Source: Talpa occidentalis
Taxonomy: Eukaryota > Chordata > Mammalia > Eulipotyphla > Talpidae
Reading direction: 5' to 3'
Length of the DNA stretch: 64,000 nucleotides
NCBI RefSeq assembly: GCF_014898055.3
Contig: NW_023601104.1
Span: 81,079,106 to 81,143,105 of the forward strand
In this document: positions 1 to 12,500 of the stretch, piece after piece
Numbering within the stretch: the first letter of the stretch is position 1
How the letters are laid out: each line of letters opens with the position of its first letter
Made by a program: the position numbers and the translations under genes
The notes under the pieces: model-generated
What the model was told of the DNA's origin: nothing
Seen by the model: only the letters and a program-made list of their open reading frames with translations
Databases searched by the model: none

Positions 1-434
1 GATGATTATCAAAATCATAGTTCCACTAAACATAACTTTCAACAAGTCTTAATCTTCCAAGAGCACCAGTAAGGCCTAGTGGGAAATGTAAAAAAGGCAA
101 GGAAAAAATACCTAAGCTCTTATCATGTTTACCTGTTAATTTGGGAGATTTTAAACAAAATACTGAATGTGTTTTTCCTGTTCTTCTAGGTAAAATGAAA
201 GGAGTCAATAAGATCTCCTTTAAGCCCCTTTTTAAAGGGTGATAAAAACATTGTTGCATTGTCTATGTAATTCCCAGAGTGATAACGTTCCCCCCAGGAT
301 AGCAAGGGAGGTGTCTGTCCCTCTGTTCCCCAAAAAAGGAAGCAGTGGTCAAGTAAGTTTCAGAATAAGGCTTAAAACTGGGCATGCTTCCTTAGTCAGG
401 ACTTCTCAGAGCCTTTCATCCAAATACACAAACA

Positions 435-702
435 GGGCCTCCCTGGTAGCGCAAGGGGTTGAGATGCAACCTATGAAGCAATCCGCAGCCACTGCAGCAC
501 AAGTTCAATCCCTGGCCAGGGAGAAACCCACATGGTGCGGCAGACCTCTCCGGGCTCACCCACTGCTCCCCTCAGCAGTGTATTTCAATCCATCTGCCCG
601 TTCTGTTCCCCTCCCTGTCTCTGGTGAATCCTCTCACCCCCTGAACCCCTGTACAACAGTTTTTGTATGCATAAATAAATAAATCTTTAAAAAAAAAAAA
701 AG
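435..702 (+). repeat. tRNA-derived SINE with 14-bp TSD
   Basis: The copy starts with GGGCCTCCCTGGTAGCGCA and ends in an ATAAATAAATAAATC plus poly-A tail. The duplication CAAATACACAAACA flanks it at 421-434 and 703-716. It lies in TTC8 intron 1, antisense to the gene. A 147-codon open frame across it is fortuitous. Confidence 0.93.
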
Positions 703-874
703 CAAATACACAAACATGTCAAAATTCTTTACCACTTTGATGAAATCTTGAAAAAGGCACAGTAGATCGGAAAATATAGGGGGAAAAGTCCAGAAACACA
801 CAGCACTGACACTGCCACAGAAGTGCCAAAGAGGCCCGAAAAGGAAACAGGGTCGCCAGCTTTGTGTTGATAAC

Positions 875-1010
875 TGTGGACCAATACTTCACCTTTGCGA
901 CCTTGTGCTCAAGCTATAAAATGGAGGAAATATACCAACTTCCTGAGATAGTTAATTATATAAGATAACATGCAAGCCTGACACAGAGTAAATAATAAAT
1001 GTTAGCTTTT
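875..1010 (+). repeat. MIR-like ancient SINE remnant
   Basis: The order of signature blocks resembles the MIR core: a 'GACCTTGTGCTCAAG' stretch, 'AAAATGGAGGAAATA', then a tail with 'AGAGTAAATAATAAATG'. It is old and diverged, and was recognised by eye only. Confidence 0.55.
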
Positions 1011-2539
1011 ATTTTTTGTTACCCACTCTGCAAGGTTATTTTAAGCATCGATATACACATAAGTTATAGAACTTTTGCCTGGCAAGTACTAAACACTTGA
1101 CAGAGATCATTGAATCGAGTATGTATAAAGTCCTAATCACAGGGCCTAGCACAAACTCAACCTGAATTCAGAAAAGCAATACAAAATGCCACAATGATTA
1201 TATGTACGGAAGATTACAGCATCTTAACATTTCATTATAACACTGTGGTTCTGCCTACAACAATTCACAATGACATTTCCTGGGATGGTAACTATAATGA
1301 TATCTGACCCTTGCTCAGTTGGTCAAGAAAAGATTACAGGGGCCAGATAAGTTTCAAAACTATTAGATTGAGCAAAATTAGTTTTCTTCCTTCGGAATTT
1401 TTCAGAGCATGTAGGATAAATCTTTAATGTCTAAGAAGGGAATATACATTTCCCAAATGTGTTTAATTAGGAAACTTTTTCACTAAGCAGCTCTTGGGAC
1501 TAGTGTTCTTGGAACACAGAATGGAAACTTTCCTAACTCAATGGAAAAAGCATGTAAAGTTCTTGCAAACCATTGTGTCTTACAATGGGGTACAGAACAG
1601 GTTTGCAACAAACTTTTACTGTACAAAAGGGGGCAATATTTTATCATAGCCCCCAAACATTTAATCGTGGAACACCATTCAGTTGTTAAGCAGTGTCTAT
1701 GGGGTTACTATGCCAAGAAACACACTTGGAGAAATGCATGCTTACAGAAATGTCATCCTCACTAACTAACATGAACTAAACAGGAACAGAATCTAACAAA
1801 GCACTACCATTCCCAAGCAATGTTCTAGCCAGAGGTACTTACTGTTGACCTGAAGGTCATAATGTTAACCTCACCTGGTTGACTACCCTCCACCCATTTG
1901 CTGGGAGCTAAAGCAAAGCCTAGGAAGTGAGGAAGCGTTCACACTCAGCTGGGCTTATGTAACTCCTCTCAATTTTCCTTTCCTCCCCTAGCATCTCCAA
2001 GGCAACACCACTAGCAGAAAAGCTGGGAAACGAGACTTATATAGGCACCTTCTCTGTTTACTAGAAGCACTGACAAACTGCCACAGCTCTACCCCTATTC
2101 ACCCTTTTTCTCATTTCGCCTCTTGCAGCAGTTACCTGCCCACCAGAGTTGCACTTTTTACACACAAAGTACATCATCTTTTTCTGTTACATAATTTCAT
2201 CCTTTGAGAGAATTTAAACTATTGATGTAGTTTACGTTGGCTTTGAATGTCACCGTTCCTTCTTTTAGGGACACCCTCCTAATGTATAATGTATCTTTTC
2301 CCCTCCTAGATTCTCATTCCTCCAACTTCCAACTTGCATTATTTGCCTCAAGTTGCACTCAAGCGCCGGAATCAAAGGCTCCTCGTTCTTGGTTAACAGT
2401 CTAAAGATGAAGTGTAAGGATCAACCCATCCAGAGGGGAAAGGCAGCTATTTCAAAGGATGCGAAGCTACAGAGCTTTACATTTATACATAATTGTTTTG
2501 TAATTTAAGAACGCCCAGAAAACGAACGAGCTCGAGAGC

Positions 2540-3160
2540 CCACACATACGCAAGTGTAAGCGAATCACCAAAGTTCTCACCAACGTAACATTAAGGGCTT
2601 TGAGCGTTCGTTTAAGGGGCCCTCGCAGGAAAGGGGCTACCGAAGTTCGCGGAGGGGCGGTCAAGGCAGGGCTCGGGCGGAGGACGCGGCCCTCGGGGCC
2701 GCCCAAGGCAGCCGTCCGCCGGGCCCGGCTCCAAAGGGTCTCGCTGCAGGTGCCTGTGTGGGCCGTGCGGCCCACTTGGGCCTGAAATTCCGTCGCAGAG
2801 CCCCCACCCGGAGCCTGGGGTCCCCTCGAGGCCCTGAGCCTCGTCGCCGGGACCCCCGGGGCTGACGGGGTGCGGCCGGTACCTGGTCGTAAGGGGACTT
2901 CTCCAGCATCTGCGTGCACAGATCGGCGCAGAGCTGGAACTTCCTGCGCCTAAAATAGCTCCAGGCCAGGAGCAGCGGCTCCATCTCCGAGCCCATGGCT
3001 GCCCCAGGCGGCCCGCGAAGGGCCCGGGCCCAGACTGGGCGGGGAGCGGGGAGCGGGGCGCAGAGGCGTCCAGGTCTGCCCGGCAACGCGCGGCGGCGGG
3101 GGCCTTTCCCTAGAGGTGGCCGCGTCGTGCCTGAGAACAGGAAGAAGAAACCCACCGAGG
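2540..3160. promoter_or_regulatory. TTC8: TTC8 CpG-island promoter region
   Basis: This is a dense CpG, GC-rich stretch that surrounds the first coding exon of TTC8 and stands out from the AT-rich sequence on both sides. No TATA box is obvious upstream of the start codon on the minus strand, as expected for a housekeeping-type CpG-island promoter. Long open frames on both strands here come from base composition and are not genes. The transcription start site cannot be fixed from sequence alone. Confidence 0.8.
2883..2996 (-). CDS. TTC8: TTC8/BBS8 coding exon 1
   Basis: This is the first coding exon of tetratricopeptide repeat protein 8 (Bardet-Biedl syndrome 8). The product is a TPR subunit of the BBSome, the coat complex that carries membrane cargo into and out of primary cilia. 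The 38 codons read MGSEMEPLLLAWSYFRRRKF followed by QLCADLCTQMLEKSPYDQ, which I recognise as the TTC8 N-terminus. The exon ends cleanly at a codon boundary, CAG then GT, at 2883/2882. The ATG has a strong Kozak context, with G at -3 and at +4. Residue 2 is Gly, where I recall Ser in the human protein. The TPR array and all later exons lie left of the window. The gene is divergent from EML5, matching the human neighbourhood. Confidence is high on gene identity and exon borders. The 5'UTR limit is unknown. Confidence 0.96.
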
Positions 3161-3327
3161 AAGAGGCCAACTTCAGGGCTTACCAAGACTTGGTACAAAA
3201 AAAAAAAAATTACACTTTTAGAGGCTACCTATTCTGTTAACTTTGAGAAGGCACTGTGGCTAAATTTACAGGCAATAACTTAGACACCTCCAACTGGGGA
3301 CTTGCACCCCCCCCCAGAGGAGGTACG

Positions 3328-3340
3328 GTTGCCTAGCAGC
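3328..3340 (-). promoter_or_regulatory. TTC8: candidate RFX X-box upstream of TTC8
   Basis: On the minus strand the site reads GCTGCTAGGCAAC. It fits the X-box consensus RYYNYY-N(1-3)-RRNRAC with a 1-bp spacer and has the strong half-site GGCAAC. It lies about 330 bp upstream of the TTC8 ATG. RFX factors bind X-boxes to drive ciliary genes, and BBS genes are classic targets. The motif match is seen; binding is inferred. Confidence 0.55.
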
Positions 3341-4889
3341 CGAACGGTCCGCTCACTCCGCAAATGGGAGATCAGTCCCCGGAGTTGACCCTCCAGCAGG
3401 TCACTGGTATTTCTCTTCCCCTTCACGCGTCCTTACCCCTTTCACTTACCCTTCTGACTCTAGAAACACAAACATGAGAACAGTTCCTTCAATGCCATCC
3501 CACGCGTCAAGACCCTAAGGCCTAGAACTCCCCATTCTGTTTCTTGACATCTTTCTCACGGAATCTCAATGACCTGATTGAAATGAACACTGGAGATTGC
3601 TTAGTCCAATCCGTTCATTTCACAGACAAGAAACGGATAGGCTCAAAGAGGAAAAATTGTTTATTTAAGGTCTCATGGAGTCAGGCAACTGTATTGCAAT
3701 CTGACTGCAGACCAATACTGTTTGTTAATTCGACCATACACCGGGATCCTGGTTCACAAATAGTTGACATTTTCACCAAACACGATTATTTTATGCAAAA
3801 AAAATTTTAAAGGACCTTTGTGAAACAACATCTCCAAGCCCTTGCTCTTTGTCAAATGTTTACTTGTACAGAGTGATTTCTTCAGGCATGGCTCTGACAT
3901 TCCTCTAGAGGCTTATACAGAGGACAAATAACTTTAATGGTTGTGTAAAGAGAATTGTAACTAGGCTAATTCCAGCTAGTCAGGGTTTATTCATTGTGGA
4001 AGACTTGGAGATCTTTTTTTCCTTGTTTCCTTCTACTAAGGAAGAGAGGAGAGAGAAAAATTAATACTGAAGAAAGAAGAGGGGGAAAATGAATACTGAA
4101 GAACTTTTTGATCAGATCCAAACTTCCTATATAGATAAGAAATAAACTGACAATAGCCCCTAGCAAAGATAATTTTTTCAAACCACTAGGATACCATGTT
4201 TTAATCCAGAAATTTCTGTGTTTCATAGATAGCAAAATGAAATTTACATTTCTGAACTAAGAAATGATTTGTGAGTAGTTTTTTCTCCTTTGCTAAGCAA
4301 CCTTTCTTGAACTTTTGCATCTTGGAAACCAGTAATTATCATAATTATGGTTATTACAGTTATGTGTATTGCAGTTGGTCCATTTGTGTTTCCTGGAAGT
4401 GCCTCTGGAAATGTAATCTGCTCTAATACAGCAGCTCATTGTTCTAGAAATGAGATTTTTAACACCACACATGCTCGCGATTGGCAACTGGCTCAATATT
4501 TCACAGGGTCCATTTGTCTTCTGGTACAATGTAAGCAGATTCTAAGTCTAAGTTTGGGGCCACATTTGACATATTTTTAAGTTATTATTTTATTTTAAAA
4601 TAGATTCAAATTTATGAAACATTACAAAAGTTGTCCAGAGCATTTCCATACTCTCCTTATCAATACCCCCTATTTTTAACATCTTGTATTATCATGGTAT
4701 ATATATGTCACAACTCAAGAACCATTGCTTTAGCCCCACAGTTTATTGGGATTTCAGTAGTTTTTCTATACCAAGATCCCACTTTGACTATCATGTTAGA
4801 TTCAGTCATCTTGTTTCCTTTGCCTTCTCTGGTCTATGACAGTTTCTCATAATTTCCATGTTGATAATCTTGACAATTTTGAAGAGTGC

Positions 4890-5050
4890 TCATCAAGCAT
4901 TTTGTAGAATGTCTAGGGATCTTTTAAAAATACAGATGCCCATATTTCATCCCTAGAGATTTGGACTTAAATGTCTTGAGGTAGGACTGGAGCATTAGTA
5001 ATTTTAAGTTTTCCAGGTAATTCCAATGGGCAGCTGAGGTTGAACAACCA
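4890..5050 (+). repeat. MER5-like hAT (Charlie) remnant
   Basis: It has the typical order of MER5-type non-autonomous hAT elements. A 'TTTAAAAATACAGATGCCCA' stretch is followed by 'GAGATTTGGACTTAAATG' and later 'TTTTCCAGGTAATTCCAATG'. It is diverged and its ends are approximate. Confidence 0.55.
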
Positions 5051-5654
5051 TTGTGTTTGGTTCTAAATAGCCCTATTTATATTGAGATATTTGCAAATTT
5101 CCTAGAAAGAAACAAGAGTTTCATAAAAGAGATACTTACATACAGACATATTTATGAATGCATAGATAAACTTTGTAACATTTTTATAATTTCTTATGCA
5201 TCATACACAAACCATTATTTTTTTACAGCAAGGTAATAATAGGAAAAATCATAAATATAATAATTCCTGGTGAAGGGGATAGATACGAGTTACTTCTGGA
5301 GAAATGAAGCATAGAGAAACAACTTAATCCCTTTGAAAGGGTCAATTTCACAATCAGAGCTTGATATCAGTTGCTGAATCCTTATCTTTTGCTCTCTAGC
5401 AACTAGATAGCTCTTTAGGTTAATTGGGTTTAAAATCAAATACCAAACATAATGTAACTTTGAATAGCAAAGGTTAAATTTTCTTAAATGTGAAATCGCA
5501 CGTTTTCAGACCATTTAAACTTAACCCCCTAAAAAAGCAAAGTATAAAAGGAGATAATCTCTTGGGCAAGCATTTGTGCAGTCCATGTGCTTGCTGATAA
5601 GAACATGGAGGTATCAAGACAGATGTCCTGCCCAGAGGGCACAGGTACATAAAG

Positions 5655-5850
5655 AGTAGTTAGTGGAAAGAGCATTGGACCAGAGGTCAAGCTTATGACT
5701 GTGTTTTCTCAGGCAAATTAGGAATCAATATGGGATGGTGATTTCAAAGTGGGTTCTGGAGCCAGATTTCTATATCTGAAACTTTGACTGTGTCATGCAC
5801 TAAAGGTGGGGACCTTGAGCAAATGGTTTAATGGCCCTATGCCTCAGATA
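5655..5850 (+). repeat. MIR-like ancient SINE remnant
   Basis: The block 'AGTGGAAAGAGCATTGGACC' resembles the MIR head. Blocks like 'GGACCTTGAGCAAATGG' and 'CTATGCCTCAG' follow in MIR order. It is old and recognised by eye. Confidence 0.55.
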
Positions 5851-7439
5851 TGTAGTGCATCCATAAAGTAATGTGTGTTTACCCTATTATATAAGAATTT
5901 TTTTATTCTACTTTAAAGGGCATGGGTATCGATGAAACAATGTTAAGAATGGATAGTAAATACATCATTAACCTACAGAATATGTTAAACATAGGATAAG
6001 AAGGTATTTATGTGTTAAACATAGATTGGAAGCATAAGACAAGTTTTATTGAGAAGGAAATGGAAAAGAAAATGAACCTAAAATATTCCTAACACATGGA
6101 TTAGCTTTGTCTACCTTAAATTGGCCACCCGTTGGTAGCACTCATTCTATACTACTTATGCCTAAAACATACACTGCTGCTCATCAGATCATCATTAAGC
6201 TACCACTGTGACCATGTAGACCTGCCTCTTCACCTCTCCAATAGAACAAGCACCATGGAATTTCCATATCAGAACTTTCTTGACTGCCCTCAACTCTAGT
6301 CCTTGTAATTAAAATCTATCTGCAGTAAAGGGAGATGAGGCTAAGAGACCACAGGACAGAGGAACATGGAGCAACCCACAGATGCTGTGGTCCTTCCACT
6401 AAATGACCTAACCTACCCAGTCTCTTTCCTCTTGTTTATTACTGCAAGTCTTAAGTGGATTTAAAAACTAGCTGATTTGGTCTATGAAACTTTCAGTCTC
6501 AGGACCTTTGCGAAAGCCTTCCAGTGCTATGCTTAGAGGTCACTATAGCATTTCCTCACTGCATATAAAATGGAGATGATTTCATGATGATGGTGGTGAG
6601 TGATTGTGACTATATTATCAAATGTTTGTGGGGATCAATTCAATTTGATTCAAATAAGACATAAGTGTCTTTTCAAAGAACATAGAAACACATTGGGGTG
6701 GAAACTAACAATGCATGCAACCAGGGATTGCCTCAATTCCTACTCAGATGACATTCATTGCCTGCTAGAAATAGAGCTCTTTGAGACAAACCAAAGAAAT
6801 CAGAGGTTGTTCTCTTCTCCCAGTTCCTTGAGGAAATGCGTGATAATTATCCACTGATATTGATATTGATGCGAACATATTTTTAAATACATATCATGAG
6901 ATGCCACAGACACCAAGTATAGAACCTGTTTTCAGTCAAACAGACCCCCTTAGCAACCCCTTTACCAGGAACAACTTGTCTCAAACTGCCATGTTGAGAC
7001 TTCTAGTGAAAATTAAACCACTTGACTCCGCAACTTGGTGACTGCAGAGACACAAGAGACATCTGCCTCACATCGCAGGTGTGTTTGGAGGCTTTTGCCC
7101 ACCAATAAGGTACAGACATTTGAACTCAAGAAACAATGCACTAAGTTTCATCAAAATGGCTTAAAATCAGACCATTTTCCTGCCTGACCCTTGATTTAAA
7201 ACTCCCCTATGTCCCAACTCTGATGGTATGCACTTTGGGATGACCTCTTGGTCACGCACCCAAATCGTGATTGCTATTCTCAAATAATTGCCTTCCTGAT
7301 TATCATACAGACTGATTATTTCTCTCAGGTTGACAGGAGTGAGTAAAGCTTGTGAAAAAATGAATTCGATAGAAGCAGATGGAGGCCATGATGGAAACCT
7401 ATGAGGGTACCTGGGCATTTAAGACACAGGGCCAGGTAG

Positions 7440-8130
7440 TTCTATCTTTTGCTCAGGTGGAGCTTCACAAGCATGAAATCATGTGACCAGGAAAGGAGGT
7501 GTGGACAGAGACACACAGGTGAACTAAAGCCAGATCATCTAGAATGTGGAATATCATGCAGTGAAGTTTGCATATTTAATGAAAATCTACCAAAGAAGTT
7601 TTACCAGGGGATAAAAATAAGTTGATTGACTTAGAGTGAAACAAAGAGACCATTTAAGATTCTATTATGGTAGTCAAGGTGCAAGATGCTGGGGGTAATG
7701 GGGATGAACAGAAGAGCCCTCTCCCCCCCAAAAAGTGAAAGGAATGTAATCAATAGGACTTGGCTGTTCATGGTGGGTGGGAGGAGAGAAGGTACCATTT
7801 GACTAAGGAGAGAAGGGAAGCTAGGAGAATGCCCAGGATTCCAGGTAGTGACAATATGGGGACAAGGAGGGGAATGGTGGAGGAAGTCACCAAGGTCAGA
7901 ATGAAGGAGAAGGAATAAGTTGGGAAAAAAGAGATTCATTTCAGTTTGAGGCATAATGATCTTTAAGTGTCTCAAGGACAGCCAGATGGATATGTTCAGT
8001 TTATAAAGGCACTGGCTCTGCTGAGGACCTACTGGGTACATGGAAGGTCCAGGGAAGGACCAGCTGGAGTTGAAGAAGAATGATTAAAAAGAGGCTAAGG
8101 AAGGAGAGGATGAAACAGACAGTGAGAATA
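7440..8130 (-). repeat. L2-like LINE remnant
   Basis: The sequence follows the layout of the antisense strand of L2: 'GCCAGATCATCTAGAATGTG', a 'TCTATTATGGTAGTCAAGG' stretch, then a purine-rich tract. No intact coding remains. Ends are approximate. Confidence 0.45.
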
Positions 8131-9910
8131 GCAAGGGTGACTCTTAAGCACACAATCAGGTTTAGAAATCTTGTCCCATAATTTCTTTTCCTAGGTGCTT
8201 ATCGAAAATCAAAATTTCCCCAGGTCCTCTCCCCTAGTACCTTCAGCACATGCTCACTGTTCTCTCCACCCTTGTCCTCCACATGTTCATGAATTCATAT
8301 TGCCCTGTACCGAGTCCCATTTTCACTTCCTTTGACACTCCTAGTAGTTACGTTAAGTCTCACCCTGTAATTTTTGCTTTTAATTTTGACACCTCTTTAT
8401 GACTTAACAATAAAAAGGATGTATTGTTTAAAAAAAAATCTGGAAGAATAACATAGTTGTAATTACTGTAGCTCTATTTAAAATTTTTCACATTTTCTCA
8501 AGTTTTCAAATTGATGTAACTCTTTATTCAGAGAAGAATGATTTCATACTATAGTTAGTCATAATCCATTATTACTAATACTTTAAACACTTGAATATTT
8601 TTTTCCTAATCCAGTGGGAAGTCATCTTTTAATCTCTGCTGCTCCCATCATCAACTCCAAATCAAAAAAACACAATAAAAGTAGCCACTTCCCTGAAAAT
8701 AAAATGCTTCTCAGTTTCTGTACACCAGCAGCGCTCCATTAACCTCAAATTGCTGACCATCTGCCAAGTTCCATTTTCCTCTTGTGGCTGTCCAATTAAG
8801 TTATCACCTGTTATTTTGGCAAAGGTCTTTAAACAGTGAAAATATAATTATTAAGCATGCCCTTTGATTCTAAATTTGTTTGTTTCCATCTGCATTTCAC
8901 AGGCAATTACACATTCACTAAGGTAAGCCATCTTGGTGTTCTTAGGAATATTTGTCAAGTCCCTCTGATTCATATCACCTAGGACAGTCTGAACACTTTT
9001 AAACCAAGCCCATAAAGAGAGGCTGATGGCATTCAATTGCTTTTTCCATCAAGTTTGTTGTATTCTAAAACAATCAGGTTCTGAAGTCTTCAAATGAATT
9101 ATTTTCAACAATTGAAGGAAGCTTAGAACTCAGTTGGTATAAATTCCATTTATGTGACAACCACTTCTGGCTCCAGCTTATCTTCATGTGATTGAATATG
9201 ATATGAAAGAGTACCTTATTTCTGTTTATTTGTAAAAAAAAAAAAAAGTCATTCAGTTTCTTTTAAAGATTTTTAAAAATAAAAATAACCCAAATATTTT
9301 TTAGTTAAACCAATGGCAAAGAACAAACTAAAAATCTACCTATCACATGGCATTTACATACAGGGACTCTTAGTATAAATACTTAACACGATAATAAAGT
9401 ACTGGTTTTTAAAATGCAATATATACTGTATTTGCCATTCTTGCCTTGTATTCTGATCTGCCACAAGGACACTTATACATATATGTATAAGAAGAGAGCA
9501 ATGAGTAAGAAATGTCTTTGACTTGGCTAAAGTACTGCTCTTTTAAAAAAAAAATAAGTTCCAGAATATTCTAATGCCACTATCCAAACTCCCTACCAAG
9601 GCCTAAGAGTACTAAGGTTGTAGCTCCTGGAGACTTCTATGACCATTTCCTACCACCTCGAACTTGTTCTCTGTACTGAAGGAACACTGGCCTCCTTGCT
9701 GGTACTTGACTGGGCTTAGCACGGTAATTTTCCACTTGCTATTCACTGACAGCCACATCTTTCCCCCCACTTAACCATTTGCTACTCTTTATCACTTCAT
9801 AAAGGTCCCCACTGAAAGGTCATTTAAGAGGTCTGCTTCCAGGAAGAAACTGAAAATGTAAACCAGTAACAATCATGTGAATTGAAACAGAAATAAAAAT
9901 TCTTCCCCAA

Positions 9911-10188
9911 GGGGGCCTCCCTGGTGGCATAAAAGGTGAAGTCTCAGCACTATGAAGCTATCAGCAGCCACTGCAGCATGAGTTCAATCCCTGGGCCACG
10001 GAGCTGACCCCCATGGCAGAGCAGACCTCTCCTGTCTTGCACACTGCTCCCCTCAGCAGTGTATTTCTGTAGATCCCCCTGTTCTCCATCCCTCTCTATC
10101 TCTGGTGAATCCTTTCACACCTCTGGCCTCTACCCCAGTTCTTATATGCATAAATACATAAATAAATAAATAAATCTTTTAAAAAATT
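9911..10188 (+). repeat. tRNA-derived SINE with TSD
   Basis: The SINE head GGGGCCTCCCTGGTGGCAT and an (AATA)n tail are clear. Near-identical duplications resembling AAAATTCTTTCCCAA flank it at about 9896-9910 and 10185-10197. The internal 'AGTTCAATCCCTGG' corresponds to a decayed B box. Confidence 0.9.
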
Positions 10189-10189
10189 C

Positions 10190-10620
10190 TTTCCCAAAAC
10201 CAAAGCCCAGAACCAATTGGCTTTACAAGCAAATTTTATCAAACTTTAAATAAGAACTTAAGCCCATCTTGCTGAAATTATTTCTAAAAATCCAAGGAGA
10301 ATGCCCCTTAATACATTTCATGATGCCAACATACAGGACCAGATGGAGAGAATACAGAAAAGAGAACTATAGATCAGTATCTCTGGTGAGTATTGATGCA
10401 AATTTCTTCAACAAAATATTTAGCAAATCAAATTCAACAATACAATTACATATCATGATGAAGAAGGATTTATCCCAGAGGTGCAAGGGTGGTTTAATAT
10501 ACAGAAATCAATCCATGTAATAAATTACATCAACAAAAAAATGTGAAAAATTATATCAGACTGCAGAGCAAGCATTTAATTCAGCACCCATTGATGAAAA
10601 ATTCAACCATTTATTTCTAC
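10190..10620 (+). repeat. old L1 ORF2 fragment
   Basis: Decayed LINE-1 reverse-transcriptase coding sequence. It matches the order of the younger L1 at about 20150-20580 in this window, including the 'GAAGAAGGATTTATCCCAGA' and 'AATATACAGAAATCAATCCA' blocks. It contains many frame breaks. Confidence 0.75.
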
Positions 10621-10684
10621 TCTATTTTGATCCTTATTCATGCAAAATACACTTATGGTCTTGCCTTATACAGCATTTTTTAAT

Positions 10685-11080
10685 TGTAGGGGCAGGAATG
10701 GACACAGTGCAGGTTTTCTGATCCCATGCAGACCGGGTAAAGGAGTAGTCAGAGTCCTCAGTGATTTTGCAGGTTTTTATTGGGGTTCAGCAGGTACGTG
10801 ACAGGCAGGGGTGCTGGCAGTCCTCCCGGCCACAGCAAGTCTTCACTATCTGGGCCTTCTCCGGCCTTCTCTCGTCTTCTCTTCGGCTTCTCTTTCGGCA
10901 GCTGGCATCCCCATGACCACGCCCTTAAAAAAAGCACAGTCTTAGCTCAGCTGAATCCCATCTACCTATGCCCACACCCTATTTCAGGTGCCCGCCATCA
11001 GGCATGCATTCAGGACAAGGATCCATCATCTATCCTGATGGCGGAAGGGCAGAAAAGCCTGATATTTTCTTTACCCTACA
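10685..11080 (-). mobile_element. solo LTR A (5-bp TSD)
   Basis: On the minus strand this 396-bp unit runs TGTAGGGTAA... to ...CCCCTACA. It is flanked by TTAAT at 10680-10684 and 11081-11085. It shares its sequence with the LTRs at 12729, 13294, 26796 and 43551, including the 'CATCAGGATAGATGATGGATC' region and the 'ACCTGGGCTAAGACTGTGC' region. No internal retroviral genes adjoin it, so it is a recombined solo LTR. Confidence 0.9.
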
Positions 11081-11171
11081 TTAATACTCTCATTTTATTA
11101 TTTTGCATTATCTTTTCTTTTTAATGGTCAAGAGTTGTCTATTAATAGAGACAGCTGCATATACCTCAACC

Positions 11172-11335
11172 TGAGTTTCTCATCCCTGGTCACCCATTAG
11201 AATCATCTGGGGAGTTTTCACAAAATACAGATGCTCAAACCTCACTCAAACCCAATTAAGTCTGAATCTCTGAAAATGAGTCCTTGGCCTTCATAATTTT
11301 AACCATTCCCAAATGATTTTAATGTGGCAGGTTAA
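11172..11335 (+). repeat. MER5-like hAT remnant
   Basis: It shows the motif order of MER5-type elements: 'CCCATTAGAATCATCTGGGG', 'ATACAGATGCTCA', 'CTGAATCTCTG' and 'CCCAAATGATTTTAATG'. It is an ancient non-autonomous DNA transposon, with approximate ends. Confidence 0.7.
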
Positions 11336-12220
11336 CAATGAGCACACTAATTATTCAATAAAAAGGACTGTACTCTTCCGCTTTGCTATAAACCCAACGA
11401 GGAATCACAGTTGATCTATCAGCAGAACTTGACCCTGTTGAACATGCCCTGTTCCTTAAACTCTGTTCTGAGACTCATTCACTGGCTATTTCTCAGGTTC
11501 CCTCATTGGGTTGTCTACATCACTCGGGTATAAAATTACAGTACAGAGACTCAGTTCTTGGGTCTCTATCAATATTTAACCCACAGAGGTTTAACCCATA
11601 GGGGGGCTCTGATCCAGTCTCCTGGCTTAAATATTATCTATTTGTTTATTTTATTCTGTCCTCATCACCCAAAACATTTCTCCTGTACTCCGAATACAGG
11701 TATAATGGTCAGTGGACATCTGCACTGTCAGAAAAATTGGCATTTTAAGTTTGAAAAATTCTAGATGAGCCCTTGATTTCCTCCCTAAGCTATCCAACCT
11801 GTTTTTCGGAAATTTTTCTCTAACCTCAGAAAATGGCACATCTGTTCATTCTGCTGTCCTGGCCAAAATCCTTACTTAAATGGTTGTCTCCTCTTCCTCT
11901 TGCGTGCCCAAACAAATTCATCAGCAAATTCTTTTGGTTCTGCATCCAAAATAGATCTAGAATCCACCTATACAACAACCACTTTACCCCAATTATTTCT
12001 ATCTCTCATCTCAATTATTGCCACAAACTCCTGGGACCCTGGCATTAGCCTTTGCCCCTTAATCAATGCTACTCGACATGACATTCAAGGAAATTCTTTC
12101 AAAATATTATAAGTCAGACCATCTTACTCTTCTGTTCAGAATCCTTCCAAAGTTGGCCATCTCAGCCAGATTAAAAGCCTGAGTTCTCACACTAGTTCTT
12201 AAGGCCCTGCACGCCTACCC

Positions 12221-12242
12221 CTCTCTCTCTCTCTCTCTCTCT
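12221..12242 (+). repeat. (CT)n microsatellite
   Basis: Eleven uninterrupted CT units. Confidence 0.95.
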
Positions 12243-12500
12243 GACCTCAAGTTACACGGGCCTCCTCTTCTCCTTGAACAGATCAAACACGCTCTCATCT
12301 CAGGTTATTTGCACTTGCTCTTCCTCTATCAGGAATGCTCTTTCCTCAGCTGTCCACATGAATTGCTTCCTCCATTCTTTCATGTTTCACATCAAATGGT
12401 ACCTTATTAAAGTGGTCATCCCTGACTACCAAGACTAGATGCATAATTCATGGAGATCAGCACAGTGTGAAACTGCAAGGGCCCTTGTTATTAATAATTT

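Larger units (their letters stand above)
1..2882 (-). other. TTC8: TTC8 intron 1 (partial)
   Basis: This is the 5' part of TTC8 intron 1, read on the minus strand. The donor GT is the complement of 2881-2882, directly after the exon ending in CAG. The acceptor lies beyond the left edge. It holds one tRNA-SINE (435-702) and a MIR-like remnant near 875-1010. The rest looks single-copy. GC content rises from about 2540 as the promoter CpG island begins. I see no further exon. Confidence 0.8.
3341..9895. other. intergenic, low-copy with old repeats
   Basis: No gene is visible here. The open frames are short, lack recognisable motifs and do not pair with splice sites that would extend them. Recognised pieces are a MIR/L3-like stretch at 3574-3720, a MER5-like element near 4890-5050, a MIR-like piece at 5655-5850 and an L2-like minus-strand stretch at about 7440-8130. 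The remainder is AT-rich sequence in which I see nothing. Confidence 0.6.

Noticed and set aside
239..682. A 147-codon protein
   Set aside because: It runs through the SINE at 435-702. Similar frames recur in other SINE copies (13924, 25893, 47551, 63236).
2600..3240. Plus-strand open frames over the TTC8 island
   Set aside because: Compositional shadows of the TTC8 exon and CpG island, without splice or domain support.
10685..11080. Part of a full provirus formed by the LTRs at 10685 and 12729
   Set aside because: Each LTR has its own different 5-bp duplication, and the sequence between them carries no gag, pol or env motifs.
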